NCBI GenBank assembly: GCA_019873645.1
Contig: JAIOAX010000014.1
Span: 40,769-104,768 of the forward strand
Direction: 5' to 3'
Length of the DNA: 64,000 nt
Source: Chloroflexota bacterium
GTDB lineage: Bacteria > Chloroflexota > Anaerolineae > B4-G1 > SLSP01
Shown here: positions 31,950 through 40,481 of the stretch, piece by piece
Position numbering within the stretch: position 1 is the stretch's first letter
How the letters are laid out: every line of letters starts with the position of its first letter
Made by a program: the position numbers and the translations under genes
Notes under the pieces: generated by a model
Database searches by the model: none
Told to the model about the DNA's origin: nothing
What the model saw: only the letters and a program-made list of their open reading frames with translations

Positions 31950-33848
31950 CTACCCTGACTGCGGCAGATACACTTCGGCCCACGCCACATCCAGTTCTGC
32001 GAGCTTCTCACGTGTAGGAACGCCCGTTTCGCGGTTCCACCCTAGCATCCCATAGTAGGTGTGCATCGCGGCCTCTAATGCCGCAGGATCAATACCGCCT
32101 TCTGCCAGCGCCCCACTTGTCGTCGGACCGTAGCTGCGCGGCGCGAGCCGATCATCTGATGGTCCAAATCCCTCACGCACGTTGAAAAGCCGCGCCAGCG
32201 TGAGCGCCCGCTCCCCGATTTTCTGGTATTCGTAGAGGCTCATATCCCAGCCAGTCGCGGCATGCAGAATCTGCAGCAATTCGTCGGCGTTCCACGGGAT
32301 GAAGAGGCACATACAGGCGCAGTTGCCGGCGACGGCGCGCGCCATGTGGTACAGCGTGGCGCGAACTTTGGCCGGCCCCAGGTCTTCCAGAGGCAGCGGC
32401 TCAAGCAGGCCCAGCCGCCGCAGTCCCTCATTTGCCTGGAACCCATCCGGCCCGGCATTGACGATACTGATGTCATGGAGGGCATGACAGTGATCGGCCC
32501 CCGTCGGCGAGACGGCATAGCCGATGGCAAGGCCGCGCTTGAAGCGTGGTTCGTGCATCGGATACTCTTGTCCCTTCACCTGCATCGCATAATCCAGCGC
32601 ATCGCCGCCGAGCTGCTCCGCCAAGCGGCGGCTGCCTTCGGCCAGCAAATTCCCGATCCCCTCACGCTTGCCGATCAGTTCAACCACCTGTACCAGCGCG
32701 TCGCCGTTGCCGAAGCGCAGGTCAATGCCGCCGGTATCGTCCAACGTCAGCAAGCCGTTCTCGAAGCACTCCATTGCAAAGGCAATCGTCACACCGCAAC
32801 TGATCGTATCCAGCGAGTACGCATTGCACAGCTCGGTGGCTTTGGCGACGGCGACAATGTCGTCCACGCCGCAGCACGAACCCAGCGCGCCGAACGATTC
32901 ATACTCCGGTCCGCCGTAATCGGGATCGAGGACGTAAGGCGTCTCAGCCTTGACGACCTTCTTGCAGCGCATCGCGCATGCAAAACAGCCGTCCATCCCG
33001 ATGCCGATGCGCTCCATAAAGACTTCGGCGCTGAGGTTGACCGCGCCGGGGAATTCACCGTCGCGGAAGTTGCGGATGGGCAGGTTGCCCGAAAGGACGC
33101 CGGCCTCAACACCCACGCCCGTACCGTACTTGTGCATCATACCGCCTTTCGCGCCGCTGTTGATTGCTTCGGCCATAGTACGCGCCATGGCGTGCAACGT
33201 CTCAGGATCGGCGCCCTCAAGGGCTTGTGTCCCGCGTACCGCCACAGCCTTGAGGTTTTTCGCTCCCATCACCGCGCCCAGACCGGTGCGCCCGGCGGCA
33301 TCCTTGAGGCCGTTCATAATGCAGGCGTAGCGCACCAGGTTCTCGCCGCCCGGCCCGATCATGGCGACTTCGGCCCGCCGCTCGCCGAGTTCCTCGCGGA
33401 TCGCAGTCTGCGTTTCTTTCGTCGCTTTTCCCCACAGGTGCGTTGCGGCGCGGATTTCGACCGCGCCGTCTTTGATCCACAGGTAGACGGGATTCTCGGC
33501 TTGCCCTTCGACAATCAGCGCGTCGAAGCCGGCGCGTTTGAGCTGCGCCCCCCAGTTGCCACCGACCTCCGCTGCGCCGAAACCGCCTGTCAGCGGCGAC
33601 TTCGCGCCCACCGCATTGCGCGATACGCCCGAAATCGGCAGGCCGGTCAATACGCCCGGCGCGAAGACCAGTTTGTTTTGCGGTCCCAGCGGATCGGCGC
33701 CGGCGGGGACTTCCTTCAGCAGCACGTCGGCGATGATGTTCCACCCGCCCAGATAGCGGCGGAAGTACACCGCGCCGGGTTCCTCCACCTGCGTTGTCCC
33801 GTCGGTGAGATTGACCCGTAAGATTTTATTGTGAAACGAACCGGTCAT
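31950..33848 (-). CDS. Aldehyde:ferredoxin oxidoreductase (tungstopterin)
   Basis: The protein is 632 residues from the ATG at 33848, with GAGGAGGAA upstream; a start 93 codons earlier would run into the next gene and reads as low-quality sequence. The N-terminal domain has FHNKILRVNLTDGTTQ and RRYLGGWNIIADVLL. The [4Fe-4S] ligands are in MDGCFACAMRCKK (Cys-x2-Cys-x3-Cys) and CACMCLF near the C-terminus. Pterin-contacting stretches include GRTGLGAVMGAKNLKAVAVRG and LGSCCGVDD. AOR enzymes oxidise aldehydes to acids with reduction of ferredoxin and use a tungsten bispterin. Its place among sugar-acid genes suggests glyceraldehyde or a similar sugar aldehyde as substrate. It is evidence for an anaerobic metabolism. 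Confidence 0.93.
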   Translation of the reverse strand: MTGSFHNKILRVNLTDGTTQVEEPGAVYFRRYLGGWNIIADVLLKEVPAGADPLGPQNKLVFAPGVLTGLPISGVSRNAVGAKSPLTGGFGAAEVGGNWGAQLKRAGFDALIVEGQAENPVYLWIKDGAVEIRAATHLWGKATKETQTAIREELGERRAEVAMIGPGGENLVRYACIMNGLKDAAGRTGLGAVMGAKNLKAVAVRGTQALEGADPETLHAMARTMAEAINSGAKGGMMHKYGTGVGVEAGVLSGNLPIRNFRDGEFPGAVNLSAEVFMERIGIGMDGCFACAMRCKKVVKAETPYVLDPDYGGPEYESFGALGSCCGVDDIVAVAKATELCNAYSLDTISCGVTIAFAMECFENGLLTLDDTGGIDLRFGNGDALVQVVELIGKREGIGNLLAEGSRRLAEQLGGDALDYAMQVKGQEYPMHEPRFKRGLAIGYAVSPTGADHCHALHDISIVNAGPDGFQANEGLRRLGLLEPLPLEDLGPAKVRATLYHMARAVAGNCACMCLFIPWNADELLQILHAATGWDMSLYEYQKIGERALTLARLFNVREGFGPSDDRLAPRSYGPTTSGALAEGGIDPAALEAAMHTYYGMLGWNRETGVPTREKLAELDVAWAEVYLPQSG

Positions 33849-33882
33849 CAAATTCCTCCTCGAAACTGATGATGAAAGACTG

Positions 33883-33947
33883 GGGAGTATGGAGTAAGGA
33901 GTACGGATGCAGGCCCATACTCCATACTTCTTACTCCTTACTCTTTC
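33883..33947. repeat. GGAGTA-word inverted repeat between AOR and GH51 genes
   Basis: GGGAGTATGGAGTAAGGAGTA (about 33883-33903) faces TACTCCATACTTCTTACTCC (about 33918-33937) and more of the same words. It forms a long imperfect hairpin of the same family as 5947-6022, in the same genomic position relative to genes (just behind one stop and ahead of the next start). Confidence 0.75.
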
Positions 33948-33948
33948 T

Positions 33949-35436
33949 TTACCCGATTGCGATCTCCGCTGCGAGGACAGACGCAGGCGGCAGGGTGATG
34001 ATGAAAGATGCGCCGCTTGCCGCGATGGCGTAGGGGCACGGGGTGAGCGTTTCGGGCGCGTCGAAGGTGTTGTGTGTGTGGATTTCGCCGCTGAGGATGC
34101 GCGCTGTCCCCCCGGTTGCCTGCGCACCGCCGAGCAGATCTACCGTCACCTCGACGGCGTCCGTAGCGTGGGCGTTGGTCAGCGTGAGGAAGAGCACCTT
34201 TCCCTTGAGCGAGGCACTGCCGGAGACGGTCGCCACCTGCTGTTCCTTGCCGCCCGCCGTATACGTCACCGTGTCGGACTCGATGACCGTGCGCAGCGAG
34301 GTCCCGCCCTGATGTGGCGCGTACATCTCATAGACATAGCCCGTGGGTGTCACCAGCATCTTTTCGCCTTGCGTGAGGATCATCGCCTGCAAGACGTTGA
34401 TGGTCTGCGCGATGTTCGCCATCACCACTTTGTCGGCATGGCGGTTAAAGATGTCCAGCGTCGTGGCGGCCACGAGCGCGTCGCGCAGAGTGTTTTGCTG
34501 GAACAGGAAAGCCGGATTCGTACCGGGTTCCACCGGATGCCACGTGCCCCACTCATCCACGATCAGGCCGATTTTGCGGGAAGGGTCGTAGGCGTCCATC
34601 GCGGCGCGCTGCTGGATGACCAGTTCCTCCATATACAGCCCGCGCGCAATGAGTTCATACCACTGATCCACCGTGTACTCCGTAGCCGTACCGGCCGTCC
34701 CGCAGTAATAGTGCGCCGCATAGCCGTGCAGGTTACGGAAGTCCCAGTAGTCCTTGCGCAGTTTGCGGAAGAAGCGCGTTGTCCACTCCAGATCGTTGCC
34801 GGGCGAGCCACAGGCGATCACGTACAGTTGCTTGCCGAAGCCGCGCACGAACGTTGCAAAGCGGCGGAACTCGGTGCAGTAATCCTCCGGCGAAAAGCTG
34901 CCGCCGCAGCCCCAGTTCTCGTTGCCTACGCCCCAATAGGTGACGTTGAGCGGCTCGGGGCTGCCGTCGGCGGCGCGCTGTCTGGCAAGCGTGCTGTCGC
35001 CGGGGAAGTTGCAATACTCCACCCATTCGCGCAGCTCGCGTACTGTCCCGGAGCCGACATTGCCGACGATGTAGGGTTCCGCGCCGACCATGCGGCAGAA
35101 ACGGACGAATTCCTGGGTGCCGAATTCATTGCTCTCGACGACCTCACCCCAGTGGATGTTGACGCGGCGCGGCCGTTGCGCGCGCGGGCCGACGCCGTCC
35201 TGCCAGTGATAATCGTCGGCGAAGCAGCCGCCAGGCCAGCGGATGACTGCCGGCTTCATCTTCCTGAGCGCCGCGACCACGTCGTTGCGGATGCCGCCGG
35301 TGTTGGGGATCGGCGAATGCTCACCTACCCACACGCCGCCGTAGATACACCACCCCAGATGTTCGGCAAAATGCCCGTAGATGTTGGGGTTGATCGTTCC
35401 GATTGGGTCATTGAGGCTAATCGATACCTTGGTCAT
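33949..35436 (-). CDS. abfA: Alpha-L-arabinofuranosidase, GH51
   Basis: The 495-residue protein has the full GH51 layout. A TIM barrel carries the acid/base Glu173 in YWGVGNENWGCGG and the nucleophile Glu295 in GLIVDEWGTWH, followed by a C-terminal beta-sandwich. N-terminal INPNIYGHFAEHLGWCIYGG and VIRWPGGCFADDYHW are family marks. It removes terminal alpha-L-arabinofuranose from arabinan and arabinoxylan oligosaccharides. It has no signal peptide, so it is intracellular, acting on imported fragments. AAAAGGAGAG precedes the ATG. It sits between the AOR gene and a Gfo/Idh/MocA dehydrogenase on the same strand. Confidence 0.95.
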   Translation of the reverse strand: MTKVSISLNDPIGTINPNIYGHFAEHLGWCIYGGVWVGEHSPIPNTGGIRNDVVAALRKMKPAVIRWPGGCFADDYHWQDGVGPRAQRPRRVNIHWGEVVESNEFGTQEFVRFCRMVGAEPYIVGNVGSGTVRELREWVEYCNFPGDSTLARQRAADGSPEPLNVTYWGVGNENWGCGGSFSPEDYCTEFRRFATFVRGFGKQLYVIACGSPGNDLEWTTRFFRKLRKDYWDFRNLHGYAAHYYCGTAGTATEYTVDQWYELIARGLYMEELVIQQRAAMDAYDPSRKIGLIVDEWGTWHPVEPGTNPAFLFQQNTLRDALVAATTLDIFNRHADKVVMANIAQTINVLQAMILTQGEKMLVTPTGYVYEMYAPHQGGTSLRTVIESDTVTYTAGGKEQQVATVSGSASLKGKVLFLTLTNAHATDAVEVTVDLLGGAQATGGTARILSGEIHTHNTFDAPETLTPCPYAIAASGASFIITLPPASVLAAEIAIG

Positions 35437-35451
35437 GAGTCTCTCCTTTTG

Positions 35452-35553
35452 GTTAAGAGTAAAGAGTTAAGAGTAAAGAGTAACGGGTAGCAAGCTATGG
35501 GGGTGATGCCTGTCCCCGTCTACTGTCTACCGTCTACTGTCTACCGTCTACCG
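35452..35553. repeat. TTAAGAGTAAAGAG words followed by GTAGAC-family words
   Basis: Copies of AGAGTTAAGAGTAAAGAG (35452-35482) are followed by TACTGTCTACCGTCTACTGT and related words (35518-35553), the reverse complement of the family at 9690-9722. The second part overlaps the last codons of the dehydrogenase gene, which ends at 35534. Confidence 0.75.
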
Positions 35554-36622
35554 CCCCCAGCGTCACCGGTTGATGGGTCTCCCCAGACTTGTACGCCGCC
35601 AGCAGCACTTCCAGCGTCTTGCGGCCCTCTTCGCCGGGGATGTCCGGCTCACGGCCTTCAAAGACGGCTTCGGCGAACTTATCGAAATAGACGCGATAGG
35701 ATTGGTCGTCCGATTGTTGCGGGAAGGAAAGCGTCGTCCATTCGCCGCGTGGCAAGCCGGCAACCTCATTATCAGTGTAGACCAGCAGGTCATTGTTGTC
35801 AAAGACGATCTGCCCGGCCGTGCCGAAGATACGATTGTCGGTAGCTTTTGTGCCGCGCGCGCCCATTTTGGACGCACCGGGCGCGCATGAGGACGCCATC
35901 CACATGCCGAGCGCGCCGTTGGTGTAGCGCAACGTCACGGTGATGAAGTCCTCGACTTCGACCGGCGTGCGGAAGGTGCCGAATTCGGCGAAAACGCGCG
36001 TCACTTCCTGGCCGGTGAGGTAGCGCATGCGGTAGAAGTCGTAGATGTAGTTCATAATCAACACCCCGCCGCCGGACTCAAATTTGGATTTGCGCCATGT
36101 CGTCTGGATACGCCCGGTGTACCCGCCGGTCCAGTAGCTCGGCGGCTTGTTGGCCGCGCCGACAACCTGCGTCGCCATGACCTCGCCGATGGCGCCTTGC
36201 GCGATCAGTTCTCTGGCTTTCGCCGTCGCCGGCTGATAGCGCACACTGCCCTCTTTCGACGAGCACAGGACCCCGGTTTCGCGGCACGCGGCAATGAGCG
36301 CATCGGCGTCTTCAAGGGTGGTCGCCATCGGCTTCTCGACGATCACGTGTTTGCCGGCCCGCGCCGCCTGAATTCCCAGGGGCACATGGAGGTAATGGGG
36401 CGTGGAAATGACGACGGCGTCAACGTCGGGGTTTTCCAGCACATCCTCCAGGCGTGTGGAACAGGGAATCCCAAATGCGGCCTCAAAGGTCGTTGCCATC
36501 TCCGGCACCGGGTCCATTCCCGCGATCATCTCGGCATTGGCCGTCTGTTGCAAGACATGCCCGGTAGATTTGTAGGCGATTTCGCCCAATCCGATCAAAC
36601 CAAATCTCAGTTTCCTTGTCAT
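35534..36622 (-). CDS. Gfo/Idh/MocA family sugar dehydrogenase
   Basis: The 362-residue protein has an N-terminal Rossmann domain (LRFGLIGLGEIA, with VVISTPHYLHVPLGIQAARAGKHVIVEKPMATTLEDADALI holding the EKP catalytic Lys). The C-terminal alpha/beta substrate domain begins about residue 125. These NAD(P)-dependent enzymes oxidise or reduce sugars, inositols or sugar acids. The GLGxxA form of the nucleotide loop is a common variant. GAGGGAGCATA precedes the ATG. It is next to the arabinofuranosidase gene and in the same direction, so a role in pentose or uronate use is plausible but not shown. Confidence 0.92.
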   Translation of the reverse strand: MTRKLRFGLIGLGEIAYKSTGHVLQQTANAEMIAGMDPVPEMATTFEAAFGIPCSTRLEDVLENPDVDAVVISTPHYLHVPLGIQAARAGKHVIVEKPMATTLEDADALIAACRETGVLCSSKEGSVRYQPATAKARELIAQGAIGEVMATQVVGAANKPPSYWTGGYTGRIQTTWRKSKFESGGGVLIMNYIYDFYRMRYLTGQEVTRVFAEFGTFRTPVEVEDFITVTLRYTNGALGMWMASSCAPGASKMGARGTKATDNRIFGTAGQIVFDNNDLLVYTDNEVAGLPRGEWTTLSFPQQSDDQSYRVYFDKFAEAVFEGREPDIPGEEGRKTLEVLLAAYKSGETHQPVTLGAVDGRQ

Positions 36623-36635
36623 TATGCTCCCTCAA

Positions 36636-36684
36636 AAGTAGTTGTTAGTCTTGTCGTCAGATAGTCTTGTCGTCAGGTAGTCTA
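36636..36684. repeat. TAGTCTTGTCGTCAG repeat
   Basis: Three copies of TAGT(T)CTTGTCGTCAG(A/G) stand just 5' of the dehydrogenase gene. Related TAGTCTGGTAGTCTTC words lie before the homocysteine methyltransferase gene at about 40427-40462. Confidence 0.65.
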
Positions 36685-36706
36685 TTGGCACCCTCGATCG
36701 AGCGTT

Positions 36707-36753
36707 ATCCGCCGTATTCTGCCCTGGTTTCCAGATCCTCACGCCGCCTGGAC
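36707..36753 (+). repeat. 47-bp direct repeat, left copy, bounding the toxin-antitoxin module
   Basis: ATCCGCCGTATTCTGCCCTG and the following 27 bases match 37615-37661 at 42 of 47 positions in the same orientation. The right copy encodes the last residues of the 37613 membrane-associated protein (DDLKTRAECGG); the left copy reads EDLETRAEYGG without an attached gene. Confidence 0.8.
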
Positions 36754-36870
36754 ACTCCCCCCGCGCACACCGGTATATTATAACGACTGATCTGCGAGGA
36801 TGCAACCGGGTACATACTTTTGAAATTTGCTGTATACTTAGTAAAAACTGTACAGAAAGGTGAAGCCAAA

Positions 36871-37161
36871 ATGGCGGAACAATTGACCATTACCACGAGC
36901 AATAGAAGTCTGCTCAGACCAATGGTAACATCTGCTCTCGAACGCCAGAAAAAAGTACTGGACTTGGGCATTGATCGCACCCGTGCGCGTCTGGCTGCAT
37001 TTGAGCGGACTTATAGAATGTCGTCAGAAGAGTTTGAACGCCGTCTGCGGACACTCGAGCTGACCGAAACGGTGGATTTTACTGACTGGCGTATGGAAAT
37101 TGAGACGTTGCGGCTTTTAGAAGGTCAGCGTCGTGCGCTTGAAGAGGCTCACCTTGATTGA
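36871..37161 (+). CDS. Small helical protein, probable antitoxin of a DUF6516-type pair
   Basis: The protein is 96 residues from the ATG at 36871, with GAAAGGTGAAG upstream; an earlier in-frame start lacks a ribosome site. It is a charged, almost fully helical protein (LERQKKVLDLGIDRTRARLAAFERTYRMSSEEFERR, then LRLLEGQRRALEEAH). Its 3' end overlaps the start of a DUF6516-like reading frame by eight bases. Small helical proteins of this kind commonly precede DUF6516 genes and are regarded as antitoxin candidates. The module has no homologue elsewhere in the window and is bounded by 47-bp direct repeats. Confidence 0.7.
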   Translation: MAEQLTITTSNRSLLRPMVTSALERQKKVLDLGIDRTRARLAAFERTYRMSSEEFERRLRTLELTETVDFTDWRMEIETLRLLEGQRRALEEAHLD

Positions 37162-37541
37162 AGGTTATGTTCGGGTTTTATCAGACGCGATTGCCGCTTC
37201 GCCTATCACAAGTACTTTTAATATCACGCTGGATAAGCGTACCTCTGAAGTAGGGCTGATTCGTGGCGACGTGCTGTTCTTAAGATGGTTCACATTTGTA
37301 CTTCCGTGAATTAGTGGATGTTCAGGCCGGTACAATCCTTCGGCGGATGTACAGCTATCACTATCAAAACGCTGAAGCAGTATTGATCTTCCGTTATGAT
37401 GATACCCCACATCATCCCGGCCTGCGCACATTTCCGCATCACAAACACGACGGCAGTGAATCCAATGTCGTTGCGGCCACATCTCCAGGTTTGATCGTTG
37501 TGTTGCACGTGATTGAGGCCCTTTATCCCTTGACGGCATAA
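37154..37541 (+). pseudogene. DUF6516-like toxin gene with a one-base frameshift
   Basis: From the TTG at 37154 the frame reads LIEGYVRVLSDAIAASPITS, then SEVGLIRGDVLFL, and then hits a stop at 37307. From 37284 the next frame continues the family sequence: DGSHLYFRELVDVQAG, RMYSYHYQNAEAVLIFRYDD, TPHHPGLRTFPHHKHDGSE and the C-terminal VVLHVIEALYPLTA. One extra A in TTAAGAT (37282-37283) breaks the gene; without it the product would be 128 residues. DUF6516 proteins pair with small helical antitoxins. No slippery heptamer is seen, so programmed frameshifting is unlikely. A true inactivating mutation or a sequencing error are both possible. Confidence 0.8.
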
Positions 37542-37612
37542 GATTCCCGCTGCCCTCCCCAATCAAGCGTCACTAATCAAACACCCTCTGCCTGCCCACA
37601 ACCAGGGATGTG

Positions 37613-38920
37613 TCATCCGCCGCACTCTGCCCTGGTTTTCAGATCATCACGCCACCTGGACGCTACCTTTTTGAGCGTTTTGACGATTATGCCGGGCACA
37701 AGCCATAATCCCAAAACCGGCACCAGCGCCGCACCGTGCAACGGCAAGCGCCACCAGGGATGGATGACCTGCGGCAACACCGCCGCCGTCCAGGGGACAA
37801 TCCAGGGGCTGGAGGTTTTGGCCCACACCAGAAACGCATCGCCTACCGGCAGCAACCCAAAGGCATAGCGTTTCGTCCCACCCCAACGGAACGGCAGTCC
37901 GACGGCTTCGGCGGCGCGGATGAGCGCGTCGGCGACTTCGCGGTCGCCGTGTACCTGCGCCGCTCCCAACGTCACCACCGTTGCGGAGGCGCTGAACCCC
38001 GCCACCAGGGGCCCGGAGTCCACATCCCCTCGACCGGTCAGCGCATCGGGATATTCGCGCACGCCCGGCGCGCCGAGAAAGGGGCGGATAAAATGCTGGC
38101 GGAACAGCACGTATTGGCTGCGGCCCCATGCGGGGTCTATTTCGATCAAAAAGCGCAGCATCACGCTTTGTGAGGACCCACGCGCTCCTTCCAACGGCAT
38201 ACCATCCTGTGGATCAACGCGATGGGGCAGCAGACCGGTCGCCGGATCCAAACGCTCTTGCGCAGCGGCCAGCCAACGTTCAATCGTCGCCGTAAATTGC
38301 GGTGGGAACAGGTGATCGTGCAGCCGCAACGTCGCCACCGCGACAACACTGTCCACCGGCCAGGCCTGTCCGGGATAGGCGCTCAGGAACGGCGTGACGC
38401 TGCGCTCAAAGGCCTGCGCCAGCGCCGCGCAGTCGCTTTGAAAGCGCGCTACCTCATCCGACGGACGCGCCTCGGGCGCATACAACATCAACCGTCCGCC
38501 GCGTAACCAGTTGCTCCATCCCACATAGAACACACCATAGGGTGGGTCCAGGCGCGGGCTGAAAGGCGCGCGCCCCGCCGCTGAGTCCAGGCGCGCCAGC
38601 GCCCAGGCGGATTCTTCAAGGGACTGTGCGTGGAGCCGGGTATCCGCCGCGACACGCCGCCCCACTTCAACCCAGGCCAGCCCGTAGAGGACGTGGGTGA
38701 AGAAGAAGCCTTCGGGGAACAGCCGCTGCATACGTTCACCGGCGCCAGCGCGGAGCGCCGCACCGATAAAGCGCAACTGCGGCACGATGTCGCGTCCCAG
38801 CTTCTGTGGCCCGTATGACGCGCTTCCCGGCGCGTAAAGCCGCAGGTTCAGCACTAGCAGGGTCAATGTCACCAGCCCGGCAAACAGCCGATACACGCCT
38901 TTGACGACATTCCACAGCAT
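37613..38920 (-). CDS. Membrane-anchored hypothetical protein with an alpha/alpha-toroid-like domain
   Basis: The protein is 435 residues from the ATG at 38920, 5 bp behind the preceding gene; a longer frame overlaps that gene. An N-terminal membrane helix (YRLFAGLVTLTLLVLNLRLY) is followed by a large helical domain of about 330 residues with repeated aromatic and Trp/Gly segments (FFFTHVLYGLAWVEVGRRVA, YVGWSNWLRGGRLMLYA, YPGQAWPVDSVVAVATLRLH, GDVDSGPLVAGFSASATVV). A second hydrophobic pair lies near 390-425. This resembles the alpha/alpha toroid of linalool dehydratase-like and glycan-active proteins, but no family is certain. The C-terminal DDLKTRAECGG is encoded by the right copy of a 47-bp direct repeat. 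Confidence 0.7.
   Translation of the reverse strand: MLWNVVKGVYRLFAGLVTLTLLVLNLRLYAPGSASYGPQKLGRDIVPQLRFIGAALRAGAGERMQRLFPEGFFFTHVLYGLAWVEVGRRVAADTRLHAQSLEESAWALARLDSAAGRAPFSPRLDPPYGVFYVGWSNWLRGGRLMLYAPEARPSDEVARFQSDCAALAQAFERSVTPFLSAYPGQAWPVDSVVAVATLRLHDHLFPPQFTATIERWLAAAQERLDPATGLLPHRVDPQDGMPLEGARGSSQSVMLRFLIEIDPAWGRSQYVLFRQHFIRPFLGAPGVREYPDALTGRGDVDSGPLVAGFSASATVVTLGAAQVHGDREVADALIRAAEAVGLPFRWGGTKRYAFGLLPVGDAFLVWAKTSSPWIVPWTAAVLPQVIHPWWRLPLHGAALVPVLGLWLVPGIIVKTLKKVASRWRDDLKTRAECGG
37615..37661 (+). repeat. 47-bp direct repeat, right copy
   Basis: Matches 36707-36753 at 42 of 47 bases, same orientation. It coincides with the 3' end of the 37613 gene. The two copies bracket about 860 bp with the broken toxin-antitoxin module. 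Confidence 0.8.
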
Positions 38921-38925
38921 AGCTT

Positions 38926-39531
38926 TCAGGACACCTGCTCCAGTGGCATAAACACGCGCAACCCGTCTTTTTCGTCCACGATGTAAGCCCACTTCGGGTA
39001 TCCCAGGGCGACGCGCACCAGCCACATATCGCCGATTGCGCTACCCACATTGAGCGCGCTGCAGAAGACGACGGTCAACATAAGCCATTCCGGCAGCGGC
39101 AGCATGAGCAGCGCCAGCGCCGCCACGCTCAGCCCCACCAGCGGCGCGAGCGCGATCACTATATAGGCGTTGCGGCGGAAAGCATAGCCGGGCGCGGTGG
39201 CGTAGAACATCATTTCCTGCCACATCACGCCGTACCGCGGACGTGCGCCATAGGAGCGCAACGCCAGGCCATGCGTCAGTTCGTGCGCCACAATGGTCAG
39301 GGCAATGCCGAACAACATCACGAACACTTCCGGTCCTTGAATCTTCAGCGTCGCTATGGCCGGGCGCCACAAACGCACCCAGGCGCAAAGGGGCACAAAA
39401 GCCAGTCCCATCAGGAGCAACCCCACAATGTTCAGGGTAGCCACCAGGCTTTTGTGCTGCGAAAGTTTCCAGTACAGGACTTCGTGATAGTTTTCTGGCA
39501 GATGGGTGGGAAAAGAGCCGTTCTGGATCAT
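38926..39531 (-). CDS. Membrane zinc metalloprotease-like protein (DUF3267)
   Basis: The protein is 201 residues from the ATG at 39531, which overlaps the stop of the homocysteine methyltransferase-like gene (ATGA). It has three to four membrane helices (about 26-46, 57-82, 115-140 and 145-160). The zinc motif HELTH is at His83-Glu84-His87 inside IALTIVAHELTHGLALRSYGARP. A conserved RRNAYIVIALAPL follows. DUF3267 proteins are small integral-membrane putative proteases; their substrates are unknown. It is followed 5 bp later by the 37613 hypothetical gene and both seem to form the tail of an operon with the methyltransferase. Confidence 0.85.
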   Translation of the reverse strand: MIQNGSFPTHLPENYHEVLYWKLSQHKSLVATLNIVGLLLMGLAFVPLCAWVRLWRPAIATLKIQGPEVFVMLFGIALTIVAHELTHGLALRSYGARPRYGVMWQEMMFYATAPGYAFRRNAYIVIALAPLVGLSVAALALLMLPLPEWLMLTVVFCSALNVGSAIGDMWLVRVALGYPKWAYIVDEKDGLRVFMPLEQVS

Positions 39532-40409
39532 GGATTCGCTTTGAGCACCTGCGCCACGGCGCGGATGTGATCCGGCGTGCTGCCGCAACAGCCGCCGAAG
39601 ATTTTGACGCCCGCTTCAGCCACGAAACGCCGGGCATATTCGGCCATGATCTGCGGCGTCACGTCGAAGACCAGCTCGCCGCCTTCGGCGTGCGGCAAGC
39701 CGGCGTTGGGCTTCGCCATGAGAACGGCATCAGGTACGGTGGCGCGCATTTTGAGGACGGCCTCCAATGTCTCGCTCAACGTGCGTCCGCAGTTGGCGCC
39801 CATGACGGCAACGCCCAGCCCCCACAAAGTCTGCGCGGCTTTCTCCGGCTTCACGCCCATCATCGTGCGGCCTTTGGTGTCGAAGCTCATCGTCGCCAGG
39901 ATAGGCAAATCGGTGACCTGCCGGGTTCCCTCGATGGCGGCGGTGATTTCGTTCAAGTCGCTCATCGTTTCGATGAGGATGGCATCCACGCCGCCTTCGG
40001 CAAGGGCGGCCGCCTGCGCTGCAAAGGCGGCGACCGCTGCGGCGTAGCTGAGCGGGCCGAGCGGTTCGAGCATCTGCCCGGTGGGGCCGATATCGCCGAT
40101 CACCAGCACCGCCTCACCGGCGACTTCGCGAGCCAGGCGCGCCGCTGCCAGGTTGACGGCATGGACTTGCTCCTGCAAGCCGTCGCGTTCCAGGCGCACG
40201 GGCGTGCCGCCAAAGGTGTTGGTGAGGATCATATCCGCGCCGGCCTCAACGTAGGCGGCGTAGAGCGCGCGGATGGCAGCCGGGTTTTCCAGGTTCCAGC
40301 GTTCCGGCGCGGTACCCGCAGGCAGCCCGGCCTTCTGGAGCATGGTGCCAGTCGCGCCATCGGCGACGAGCACCGGTTTCTGGTTCAAAACTGCGCTAAA
40401 TTTGGACAT
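39528..40409 (-). CDS. Homocysteine S-methyltransferase family protein
   Basis: The protein is 293 residues from the ATG at 40409, preceded by GAAGGAGGGGAC; an earlier in-frame start lies before this site. The TIM barrel has the three zinc-binding Cys of the family: one in VMGANCGRTLSETL and the pair in GVKIFGGCCGSTPDHIRAVA. The N-terminal VLVADGATGTMLQKAGLPAG and LTNTFGGTPVRLE are also typical. It transfers a methyl group to homocysteine or a related thiol. The length fits single-domain enzymes (BHMT/MmuM or MtbA-free forms) rather than full cobalamin-dependent MetH. The methyl donor is unknown. It may form one operon with the DUF3267 and toroid-domain genes. Confidence 0.9.
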   Translation of the reverse strand: MSKFSAVLNQKPVLVADGATGTMLQKAGLPAGTAPERWNLENPAAIRALYAAYVEAGADMILTNTFGGTPVRLERDGLQEQVHAVNLAAARLAREVAGEAVLVIGDIGPTGQMLEPLGPLSYAAAVAAFAAQAAALAEGGVDAILIETMSDLNEITAAIEGTRQVTDLPILATMSFDTKGRTMMGVKPEKAAQTLWGLGVAVMGANCGRTLSETLEAVLKMRATVPDAVLMAKPNAGLPHAEGGELVFDVTPQIMAEYARRFVAEAGVKIFGGCCGSTPDHIRAVAQVLKANP

Positions 40410-40481
40410 TGTCCCCTCCTTCAAAATAGTCTGGTAGTCTTCAATTGGATAGTCGGCGTATCTATAGAGTGGTTGGGGCGC

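Noticed and set aside
32262..33821. 519-codon open frame opposite the AOR gene
   Set aside because: Antisense shadow of a high-GC gene with unmistakable AOR motifs on the other strand.
33849..34127. Extended N-terminus of the AOR gene
   Set aside because: It would overlap the GH51 gene and a repeat hairpin, and a strong ribosome site directly precedes the ATG at 33848.
33907..35490. Long open frame on the plus strand opposite the GH51 gene
   Set aside because: It is the antisense shadow of a clear arabinofuranosidase; composition is Arg/Ala/His-rich with no family motifs.
37270..37310. Programmed frameshift in the DUF6516 gene
   Set aside because: The site lacks a slippery heptamer and a downstream pseudoknot; a single-base insertion is the simpler reading.
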